Of a stretch of 64,000 nucleotides of DNA, positions 33,782 through 40,819 are shown in pieces (the stretch's first letter is position 1; each line of letters begins with the position of its first letter). Source of the DNA: JAMXLO01 sp964427005. Its GTDB lineage: Bacteria; Pseudomonadota; Alphaproteobacteria; Acetobacterales; Acetobacteraceae. Position numbers and translations under genes: made by a program. The stretch spans positions 54,461-118,460 of the forward strand of contig CAYRTL010000002.1 in NCBI GenBank assembly GCA_964427005.1. The letters are read 5' to 3'. Below the pieces are notes generated by a model, which had not been told where the DNA came from, ran no database searches, and saw nothing but the letters and a program-made list of their open reading frames with translations.

Positions 33782-34689
33782 ATCTGATCATTGGCGCCAT
33801 CGCGCAACTTCTACACGTCGCTCTCATGGCTGCAGCTGCCCCGACACTCGTCGGCATTATCGGCTGGATGCAAGCACGATGTTCTGGTCGCGTCGGCCCT
33901 TCTGTGATTCAGCCCTGGCGCGACCTGTCAAAGCTGTGGCGGAAGCAGACCATAATCGCCGAGAGCGCCTCGGATGTGACCGCGCTGGCACCACTGGCCG
34001 GCGCCGCCGCCACGGCTGTTGCCGCGTGCCTGGTTCCCTCCTTCGCCCTTGGCATGACGCTCGCGCCGTTTGCCGATGTGGTGCTGATCGCGGGTCTGCT
34101 TGTGCTGGCGCGCTGTTCGCTCGCTCTCGCGGCAATGGATGCGGGCGTGGCTATTGCTGGAATGGCCGCGAGCAGAGTGATGCTGCTCGCCTGCATGTCT
34201 GAACCGGCGTTGCTGCTGGTCGGTTTCGTGCTGGCTTTGCTCGCCGGCAGCGCAAATCTCGACATTATCGCGGGTATGCAGCTCGAAGCAGATTGGCGCA
34301 TCCCGGTTATCCTGTTACTGGCTGCTGTGCTGCCTGCCGCGTTCATTGACAGCGCTTTGCCAGACATGGCGCTGAAGGAAGACCTCAGCGGAGGGGAATT
34401 GGCGCTGGTCAAGGCCACCGCCGCGCTGCGGCTTCTGGTCTGGTTCGACCTGCTGGGCGCGATGTTCCTGCCGTTCGGCATGGCGCCGTCCGGCGTCACT
34501 CCGCTTGCCTGGCCGCTCGGCCTCGCCTGCTGGCTGGCCAGGACATTGGTTCTGGCGGCATTGCTGGTGCTGGTGCGCGTGGTGTTCGGCCGCGTGCGCC
34601 TGATCCATGCGGTGAAGATGCTACGCGTGTCTGTGCTGCTTGCGCTGCTGGCCGCCGCGTTCGTGTTTGCCGGGATGGGGACCGCATGA
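33778..34689 (+). CDS. HyfC/HycD (NuoH-like) membrane subunit of a hydrogenase-related complex
   Basis: A 303-residue membrane protein. The cytosolic loop GRVGPSVIQPWRDLSKLWRKQ is the conserved quinone-chamber/junction segment of NuoH/HycD. The following MSEPALLLVGFVLALLAGSANL and the late ALVKATAALRLLVWFDLLGA segment are family-like. Where relatives usually have SRE in the central loop, this protein has SRV (MAASRVMLL), so one acidic residue of the proton path appears to be missing. The start overlaps the upstream gene by four bases, and the 3' end overlaps the large-subunit gene in the same way. Confidence 0.87.
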   Translation: MNLIIGAIAQLLHVALMAAAAPTLVGIIGWMQARCSGRVGPSVIQPWRDLSKLWRKQTIIAESASDVTALAPLAGAAATAVAACLVPSFALGMTLAPFADVVLIAGLLVLARCSLALAAMDAGVAIAGMAASRVMLLACMSEPALLLVGFVLALLAGSANLDIIAGMQLEADWRIPVILLLAAVLPAAFIDSALPDMALKEDLSGGELALVKATAALRLLVWFDLLGAMFLPFGMAPSGVTPLAWPLGLACWLARTLVLAALLVLVRVVFGRVRLIHAVKMLRVSVLLALLAAAFVFAGMGTA

Positions 34690-35969
34690 GCGCGCCGTGG
34701 ACCCGTCGCGCCTTGACCCAGGATGAGTGGGCAAGCCTGGCAAATGACCCGGTGCCACAGTTGTTGGCGCTCTGGGCGGATACCCGCGACATCTATGCGC
34801 TGATGCGCGAGGAAGGACCGGGCCTGTTGTTCGTCTCGACTCAAGTGGAGGCAGGTGCATATCCAGCCTTGTCGCCCACGCGGCCGCTGGCGGTCTGGTT
34901 CGAGCGGATGGTGCATGATCTCTGGGGGCATGTGGCCAGCGGTGGCACGGACCAGCGACCCCTGCTCGATCACGGCGCGTGGCCGCATGCCACGCCGATG
35001 GCCTTGCGTCCGGGGGGGCCAGCGATGCCATCCGAGCCGGAGGAATTCGCATCGGATGAGGACGGCCTCGATCAGATTCCGCTCGGACCCATACGCGGCT
35101 TGATAGAGCCTGCCGCGCATCTGCGTCTGACGTGCTGCGGCGAGAACATCGCGCGACTGGAAGCCAGGCTCGGCTATACGCACAAGGGCACGCTGACACT
35201 GATGCGCGGCAAGTCCCCGCGTGCGGCGGCACGGTTTGCCGCGCGTATATGCGGCGAGGCGACCGTCGCGCATTCGATCGCGTTCGCGCGCGCGACCGAG
35301 GCGGCGTTGCAATGCGAAATTCCGCCACGCGCAATGGCAATGCGCGATGTCATGGCCGGGGTCGAGCGAATTGTCGGTCACCTCGACGCCCTGGCGGCTG
35401 TGTCTGAGGCGATCGAAATCGACATGCTGGCCGGCACCTGCGCCCGGCATGCCGAGGCGTTGCGTCGCGCTGCCGGCGTGGCGTTCGGCCACCGGTTGAT
35501 GATGGACAGCGTGATTCCGGGCGGCCTCGCCACGGACATCGCTCCGGGCGGGCCGGAGGCGATCGGCCGTGCGTTGGCAACCCTCGCCGACGAGCTGCCC
35601 GAAATCGAGCAGTCATTCCCGTTGTCTGGCGGCGTTGCCGCTGCCGCGGAACGCGTCAACCTGCGGCTGGCACAGATGCGTCAGGGCATTCCGCTGCTGC
35701 GCGATCTGCTTCGTTCGCTGCCAGGTGGCATCGTGTCGGTGCCGCTGCCGCCGGACAGCGGCGAAGGCCTCGGCTTCGCCGAAGCGGCGAATGGCGAAGT
35801 CTGGCACTGGCTGCGGCTCGATCATGGGCAGATCGCCAGCGTATTCATGCGCGATCCTGCGTGGACGCAATGGCCGCTGCTGGAGGCAGCCATGACCGGC
35901 GGTCAGACGGAGAACCTGGAGCTGCTCCTCGCCGCGTTCGGGCTATCCAGTTCGGGGCTGGACCTGTGA
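34686..35969 (+). CDS. HyfG/NuoCD-like large subunit lacking most NiFe ligands
   Basis: A 427-residue fusion of a short NuoC-like N-terminus (PLAVWFERMVHDLWGH near residue 70) with a 49-kDa/hydrogenase-large-subunit core (PLGPIRGLIEPAAHL; RLEARLGYTHKG). Group 4 NiFe hydrogenases have RICGxC near the middle and DPCxxC at the end. Here the first is RICGEA (only Cys189 kept) and the second is RDPAWTQW at ~389-396 (no Cys). A NiFe site with four cysteines is therefore impossible. This places it with hydrogenase-related (Ehr-type) proteins or early complex I-like forms. It is coupled to both neighbours by four-base overlaps. Confidence 0.88.
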   Translation: MSAPWTRRALTQDEWASLANDPVPQLLALWADTRDIYALMREEGPGLLFVSTQVEAGAYPALSPTRPLAVWFERMVHDLWGHVASGGTDQRPLLDHGAWPHATPMALRPGGPAMPSEPEEFASDEDGLDQIPLGPIRGLIEPAAHLRLTCCGENIARLEARLGYTHKGTLTLMRGKSPRAAARFAARICGEATVAHSIAFARATEAALQCEIPPRAMAMRDVMAGVERIVGHLDALAAVSEAIEIDMLAGTCARHAEALRRAAGVAFGHRLMMDSVIPGGLATDIAPGGPEAIGRALATLADELPEIEQSFPLSGGVAAAAERVNLRLAQMRQGIPLLRDLLRSLPGGIVSVPLPPDSGEGLGFAEAANGEVWHWLRLDHGQIASVFMRDPAWTQWPLLEAAMTGGQTENLELLLAAFGLSSSGLDL

Positions 35970-36514
35970 CCGTATGGCGCCGCATCGCCCGCGGCTTGTG
36001 GCAACGCCCATCGCCCGTAGCTCCGCCGGCCGTGGATGAGGATACAACGTCCTCGCTGGTGAGCCGTCTCGATGCTGCCGCGCATGCCAGGCTCGGCCGG
36101 AGCCTCGCGATACGCCATGTGGATGCCGGAAGCTGCGGCGGGTGCGAGATCGAGCTCCGTGCGCTCAGGCGTGCGGTCTATGACCTGGAGCGGTTCGGCA
36201 TCCGCTTCGTGCACAGCCCGCGCCATGCGGATGTGCTCCTCGTCACCGGACCGGTCACGCGCAATCTGGTCGATGCGCTGGAACAGGCCCACGCCGCCAT
36301 GCCCGAGCCGAAATTCGTGGTCGCGGTCGGGGACTGCGCGGTGGATGGCGGCGTGTTCAAAGGAAGCTATGCCGTGACCGGCGGGGTGGGAACCACTTTG
36401 CCGGTGGATCTGCTGATCAGCGGCTGTCCGCCAACGCCGGAGCGCATTTTGGCGGGACTGCGCGCGCTGCTGGAGGCGAACGCGCGCAGCAGGCCTGTCG
36501 TCAGCTCGCGCTGA
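35966..36514 (+). CDS. HyfI/NuoB-like [4Fe-4S] small subunit
   Basis: A 182-residue homologue of the hydrogenase small subunit/NuoB. All four proximal-cluster cysteines are visible: Cys57 and Cys60 in DAGSCGGCEIEL, Cys124 in VGDCAVDGG and Cys154 in SGCPPTPE. The N-terminal ~40 residues are an unconserved Arg/Pro-rich extension. GTG 35966 overlaps the large-subunit stop (GTGA). Retaining the cluster while the catalytic site is lost implies that the complex still transfers electrons, but not to or from hydrogen. No ferredoxin-like HyfA/HyfH or HyfE/HyfF gene is adjacent. Confidence 0.92.
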   Translation: MTVWRRIARGLWQRPSPVAPPAVDEDTTSSLVSRLDAAAHARLGRSLAIRHVDAGSCGGCEIELRALRRAVYDLERFGIRFVHSPRHADVLLVTGPVTRNLVDALEQAHAAMPEPKFVVAVGDCAVDGGVFKGSYAVTGGVGTTLPVDLLISGCPPTPERILAGLRALLEANARSRPVVSSR

Positions 36515-36728
36515 CCTTGTGAGAAGCGTGGTGCGTCGAGCGATGCGACACGCGGTGCACGGCAGAGCCATGGTGCGGCTTCGCCTTGTGGCTGGCGGCC
36601 GAATGGTGCCTGGCGGACTTGTGGTGCATCAGGGTGGAGGTTGCAGCCGAGGCGGGCGCTGCCGTGAAGGCAGCGACTGGCAGAACGAGGCCAAACAGGG
36701 CGAACAGGTATCTGCGCGAGGTGGTCAC
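36501..36728 (-). CDS. Small histidine-rich exported protein
   Basis: A 75-residue protein with a clear signal peptide (FALFGLVLPVAAFTAAPASA, cleavage near ASA-A). The mature ~46 residues are His/Ser/Lys-rich (STLMHHKSARHHSAAS; HHGSAVHRVSHRSTHHAS). Such composition could chelate nickel, copper or zinc in the periplasm; that is inference. It is convergent with the NuoB-like gene, overlapping its 3' end by 14 bases. Confidence 0.72.
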   Translation of the reverse strand: MTTSRRYLFALFGLVLPVAAFTAAPASAATSTLMHHKSARHHSAASHKAKPHHGSAVHRVSHRSTHHASHKVSAS

Positions 36729-36852
36729 AGGGTTGCTCCGAGGGCAGCAGGCGTTGCGGGAAAGGGTTAACAGGTCGGTCGAGGAAGCACGGTTAACCGA
36801 CTGAGCACACTATCCAATGCCTCGACAGAGTCGCGCAAGCGGAATTCGTTGC

Positions 36853-37272
36853 TCACAACAGGCAAAGTTCTTGCAATTCCCGCCGCAGCGCGGGCGGCAA
36901 TGCCCCCATGCCCCGGACCCGCCCGACAATCATGTCCTGCGGCGCTTCCTCCGGCCGCAGATAGCGCCAGCCCTGAAACGGCTTTGTCGGCCGACCGGCC
37001 AAGGGCACCAGCTTCGGGTCGAGCACCAGCCCCGTACATACGGTGCCGTCCTCGCGACGATCCTCGACGATGTCGATGATCCGCTGCCTAACCAGCATGC
37101 TGCCGTTGATCACCCAGTACATCGAGCCGCCGCTGATCACCTCCTGATGGCGACGCGGAAAATTGCGCGTGCGATGGCGCAGCGGCGGATTGCGTTCCGC
37201 GCGCTCGGCCTGCAGTTCGCGCAGATGGTCGATGTCGCGAACGCCAACAGCGAGCTTGGTGAGATGCAGCAT
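36853..37272 (-). CDS. DUF1489 family protein
   Basis: A 139-residue protein starting MLHLTKLAVGVRDIDHL, with SGGSMYWVINGSMLVRQRI in the middle and the basic/hydrophobic end ALPPALRRELQELCLL. This matches the alphaproteobacterial DUF1489 family, for which I know no function. It lies between the His-rich protein and the hybrid kinase gene, all on the minus strand. Confidence 0.83.
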   Translation of the reverse strand: MLHLTKLAVGVRDIDHLRELQAERAERNPPLRHRTRNFPRRHQEVISGGSMYWVINGSMLVRQRIIDIVEDRREDGTVCTGLVLDPKLVPLAGRPTKPFQGWRYLRPEEAPQDMIVGRVRGMGALPPALRRELQELCLL

Positions 37273-37309
37273 AATCCGGCGACTCGGGTCTACTCAGATG
37301 CCCGAGTGA

Positions 37310-38977
37310 TCATGCCATCGTGGGAAGGCGATTTGAACCGGCGTGGTCTGCATTTCGTCCGGCGCCGCACGCCTCACCGATCGCTCGGTTCAATGTGTCA
37401 AGCTGATAGGGCTTGCGCAAAAACGGCAGGTTCATCGTGGACAGGCGCTGCGTCATCGACCCGCCATATCCACTGGTAAGAATGATCGGCAACGAGAGAT
37501 GCCGCTGCCGCATCTCGCGCGCCAGGTCCAGCCCACTGCTGCCTCCTGGTAGCAGCACATCCGTTAACACCAAGTCGATCTGCTCGGGATCGGCAAGAAA
37601 CGCGAGCGCGGCGGCGACATTGGAAACGCTGGTGGCGCGGTGCCCCAGTTGGGCAAGCATGTCCACAACGATAGCTGCGACCGAGGGCTCATCCTCCACC
37701 ACCAGGACCCGAAGAGGCCCGCACGGCACAGCGCGCGCCGCTAACGTCTGCGGGGGCAACGGCGCCTCCGGTCCGGCCTCCCGCTTGGATCGCGGCAGCA
37801 GCAACCGGACGGTTGTCCCGTCGCCAAACCGGCTCTCGACCTTGGCTGTCCCGCCTGACTGCTGGGCAAAGCCGTAGACCTGGGCCAAACCGAGCCCGGT
37901 GCCTCGGCCTGCGCCTTTGGTCGTAAAGAAGGGTTCGAACACCTTCTCCAGCACATCGGGGTGCATGCCGACCCCGGTATCCTGCACGGCGATTTCCACG
38001 AAATCGCCGAGTGGGAGCCCGAGTATTGACGCCTCGGCCGCGTCTGGCGTGCGGTTGCGTGCCGTAATCGTCAGCTTGCCGCCATTCGGCATCGCGTCGC
38101 GGGCATTCACTGTGAGATTGAGCAGTGCAAGCTCCAGGGCACTGACATCGGACTCCAGAGGCCACACGTCATCCGGCACGTCGGTGAGAAGTTGCACGTT
38201 CTCCCGCAGTCCCTGGGCGAGTAGCTCCTGCAAGCTGACGATCCGCTGCCGCATATCAACCCGCTCGGGGTGCAATGCTTGACGCCGCGCGAAGGCCAGC
38301 AGCCTCCGCGTCAGCTCGGCTGCCCGCCATGACGCCTCCTGGGTCCGGCGCAACGCTCTCTCCCGCCGCCGGGTATCTTCGGAGCTGGCCAGGACCTCCA
38401 GGCCGTTGATGACCACCATCAGAAGATTGTTGAAATCATGAGCGATGCCGCCGGTAAGCTGACCGATCGCTTCCAGCTTCTGCATCTGGAACAGGTCTGC
38501 TTGTGCTTTGGCACGCGCCGCGGTTTCCACCTCGACGCGCTGGCCTAGGTTCGCATTGAGCCGCTCAAGCTCAGCGTTGGCATAAGTAACAGCTGCGGTG
38601 CGCTCGGCAACGCGCCGGTCGAGATCCTCGTTGGCGGCAACCAATTCCTCGTTGGCCGCCTGGAGTTCTTCCGCGAGAACGGAAATCTCCTCAAGCGCCG
38701 TCCGGAGTTTGGCAGCCTCATCCGGCTGATTGACAGAGTTCGCGACGGTCGCCGCGGTCTCTGAGGCTTGCCGCCTGGCCAACTCAGCAGCCTTTTCCGC
38801 CGCCGCACGGGTGCGGGCCAGCGTGGCCACTGTTTCCAGCAGCTGGTCCCGCTCCTCCACCAACGCAGCGATTTGCTGCTGCGCGTCCTCCAGGGTGACG
38901 CGCGCCTGCTCCAGCTCGTCTCCGAGCCGCGTGACCTCGTCCTGCTGGGTCTGTTCGAGGTTCTCAGCCCTGGCCAT
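37310..38977 (-). CDS. Soluble coiled-coil hybrid histidine kinase with receiver
   Basis: A 555-residue protein without membrane helices. Residues ~1-160 are a long coiled coil, including the signalling-helix pattern EELQAANEELVAANEDLD at about 103-120. HisKA follows with His180 in GGIAHDFNN, then HATPase (DTGVGMHPD; GRGTGLGLAQVYG), then a receiver with Asp473 in LVLTDVLLPGG. I chose ATG 38977 (MARAENLEQ); the open frame above it runs antisense into the CheB gene. The coiled-coil motif resembles that of the CheR-PAS protein in the same island. Confidence 0.92.
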   Translation of the reverse strand: MARAENLEQTQQDEVTRLGDELEQARVTLEDAQQQIAALVEERDQLLETVATLARTRAAAEKAAELARRQASETAATVANSVNQPDEAAKLRTALEEISVLAEELQAANEELVAANEDLDRRVAERTAAVTYANAELERLNANLGQRVEVETAARAKAQADLFQMQKLEAIGQLTGGIAHDFNNLLMVVINGLEVLASSEDTRRRERALRRTQEASWRAAELTRRLLAFARRQALHPERVDMRQRIVSLQELLAQGLRENVQLLTDVPDDVWPLESDVSALELALLNLTVNARDAMPNGGKLTITARNRTPDAAEASILGLPLGDFVEIAVQDTGVGMHPDVLEKVFEPFFTTKGAGRGTGLGLAQVYGFAQQSGGTAKVESRFGDGTTVRLLLPRSKREAGPEAPLPPQTLAARAVPCGPLRVLVVEDEPSVAAIVVDMLAQLGHRATSVSNVAAALAFLADPEQIDLVLTDVLLPGGSSGLDLAREMRQRHLSLPIILTSGYGGSMTQRLSTMNLPFLRKPYQLDTLNRAIGEACGAGRNADHAGSNRLPTMA

Positions 38978-39098
38978 ATCCGATATCCGAATGGAACCCC
39001 TTTCGCACCGTGACGCGACGGTGCCAGATTGCAAAGACTGAACGCACGGGAGCAGGACACGTTGCCGTGAATATCGGCGCGGTATGATCGGAGGGAGT

Positions 39099-40088
39099 AT
39101 GGCAGGCCACGACATCGTGGTGATCGGTGGATCCGCCGGTGCCGTCGAAGCCCTGAAGCAGATCTGTCGCGGCTTGCCAGGGAACTTTCCCGCAGCGGTT
39201 TTCGTTGTCATTCACATCAGCCCAACGTCCCGCAGCATCATGCCGGACCTGCTGAGCCGCGCCGGCCATCTGCCCGCGCGCCATCCGGCCGACGGCGAGA
39301 TGATCAAACGCGGCACCATCTACGTCGCACCACCCGACATGCACATGCTGTTGCGGCCCGGTCATGTGCTGCTTCGCCACGGTCCGCACGAAAACCGGAC
39401 GAGGCCGGCCATCGATCCGTTGTTCCGTTCAGCGGCCGTTACCTACCGCTCACGTGTTATTGGTGTGGTGCTCAGCGGCCTGCTCGATGACGGAAGTGCA
39501 GGGTTGGTTGCGGTGAAGGCGTGCGGTGGCGTCTGCGTCGTGCAAAATCCAACCGACGCGACGTGGCCGGAAATGCCACGTAACGCACTGGCACACGACC
39601 ATGTGGATTACTCCGTTGCTGTGGCGGAGCTGCCAAGTCTGCTGGCCGAACTGGTACGTAGGCCGCCCGGCCCCATGCCGCCGATCCCCGACCACCTCGT
39701 GCTCGAAACAAGTATTGCCGCGCAGGAGGCACCCTTGCTGCAGGAACCTGTCTTGGGACGTCCGTCCCGGCTAAGCTGCCCGCAATGTGGCGGTGTGTTG
39801 AACGAAGTAGCCGAACAGGGGACGACGCGTTTCCGCTGTCAGATTGGTCACGCGTTCACAGCGGAGACACTGTTGGCGGCGCAGGACGATGAACTGGAAC
39901 GGGCGATGGCGAGCGCGTTGCGAATGCATCGCGAACGCGTCGTGCTGTTCCGCCGCATGCAGGAAAAATCGGAGGAGCAGCAGATGCCACATGCTGCCGC
40001 GCGCTGGCGTGCCGGCGCGGATGAATCCGAACAGGCGGCCAAGGTGATCTCCGGCGCGCTCGCCAACTTGCGAAAGCAGGCGTCCTGA
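39099..40088 (+). CDS. CheB-type methylesterase without receiver domain
   Basis: A 329-residue protein. The first ~190 residues are a CheB esterase with catalytic Ser12 (GGSAGA), His39 (VIHISP) and Asp131 (LLDDGSAG). There is no N-terminal receiver, so activity would not be controlled by CheA phosphorylation. The C-terminal third carries a zinc-ribbon-like CPQCGG plus FRCQIGHAF and a helical tail. ATG 39099 has GGAGGGA upstream. It is divergent from the hybrid kinase and convergent with the cheR-containing operon. Confidence 0.9.
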   Translation: MAGHDIVVIGGSAGAVEALKQICRGLPGNFPAAVFVVIHISPTSRSIMPDLLSRAGHLPARHPADGEMIKRGTIYVAPPDMHMLLRPGHVLLRHGPHENRTRPAIDPLFRSAAVTYRSRVIGVVLSGLLDDGSAGLVAVKACGGVCVVQNPTDATWPEMPRNALAHDHVDYSVAVAELPSLLAELVRRPPGPMPPIPDHLVLETSIAAQEAPLLQEPVLGRPSRLSCPQCGGVLNEVAEQGTTRFRCQIGHAFTAETLLAAQDDELERAMASALRMHRERVVLFRRMQEKSEEQQMPHAAARWRAGADESEQAAKVISGALANLRKQAS

Positions 40089-40164
40089 GGCGGCAGTAGT
40101 TAGTTAAACCTCGCAAGCAGCTTTAGGCGTGGATCGGTGGCACAGGGCCGGCCATGGGAAAAGC

Positions 40165-40195
40165 GAGGGCGCCTGTGGGGCCCCTCATCTTTTTT
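40165..40195 (+). terminator. Intrinsic terminator after the cheB-type gene
   Basis: GAGGG-C-GCC (40165-40173) pairs with GGCCCCTC (40179-40186) around loop TGTGG, with one bulged C, and is followed by a run of six T within 40189-40195. It ends the plus-strand cheB transcript and overlaps the last codon of the converging small gene. Confidence 0.7.
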
Positions 40196-40562
40196 CCCGT
40201 TCGGATTGGGCACGGAGTGTCGCCAGTATTTCCGTAAGTATCTGCCGCTGCTCGTCGTCTGAGGCGCGTTGCCTGTCCGCCGCTTCCCGCAGTTGCTCAG
40301 CGACTCGGCGAGCACCCTCAGTTGCCCTGCGGAGCTCCTCGTTTACCCGGCGAGCCGTTTCCATTTCTTTGCGCACCTCTTCAGCCGCGTCCCGAGCCCC
40401 TTCTGCCGCAGAGCGCATCGCCTCAGCGCCTGTCCGAAGATCCTCGGCGCTGATGCGTTGCTCTTCGGCAATCTGGCGCTCTTCTTCCGCTTTCCGCCGA
40501 GTTTGCTCGCGTTGATCCTTCTCATTTTCGCTCAGATCGGGCTGGCGCGCTATCGATCCCAT
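40185..40562 (-). CDS. Small coiled-coil protein of unknown function
   Basis: A 125-residue, highly charged, almost wholly helical protein. It has heptad-like runs rich in Glu, Arg and Ala (AEEERQIAEEQRISAED; ARRVAEQLREAADRQRAS). ATG 40562 has GGAGG five bases upstream. It is the last gene of a minus-strand set with a 76-residue helical protein and the CheR-PAS gene. It may act as a scaffold or partner of the coiled-coil signalling proteins next to it; this is inference from position and composition. Confidence 0.7.
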   Translation of the reverse strand: MGSIARQPDLSENEKDQREQTRRKAEEERQIAEEQRISAEDLRTGAEAMRSAAEGARDAAEEVRKEMETARRVNEELRRATEGARRVAEQLREAADRQRASDDEQRQILTEILATLRAQSEREKR

Positions 40563-40582
40563 GACTGCCTCCACTCTAGCCG

Positions 40583-40813
40583 CTACGCGTCGTTGCCCTG
40601 ATTGCCGTGGTGCTCGCGTTCAAGTTGGAGATGGACGCGAGCAAGTCGCAGGCTCTCTTCCAGCACCTCAAGGATCTTCCGAGCGTGCGGAATCATTCTG
40701 GAATGTTTGTCGCGTTCCAGGGTTGCGATGAGCTTCTTATGACGCTCGATCCGGGCTTCAGCCTCGACAACGTGTCGCTCCGCCATTGCAACAGGCGATT
40801 CGGGTTTGGCCAT
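40583..40813 (-). CDS. Small helical protein in the CheR/CheB island
   Basis: A 76-residue protein, predicted as a helical hairpin (AERHVVEAEARIERHKKLIA; KILEVLEESLRLARVHLQLE). It begins 6 bases after the CheR-PAS stop. Similar short helical proteins are found beside two-component genes in rhizobia and relatives as far as I recall, but I know of no named family or function. Confidence 0.7.
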   Translation of the reverse strand: MAKPESPVAMAERHVVEAEARIERHKKLIATLERDKHSRMIPHARKILEVLEESLRLARVHLQLEREHHGNQGNDA

Positions 40814-40819
40814 CCGCTT

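Noticed and set aside
32129..36514. Functional formate hydrogenlyase or H2-evolving hydrogenase
   Set aside because: The large subunit lacks three of four NiFe-ligand cysteines and no maturation (hyp) genes are present.
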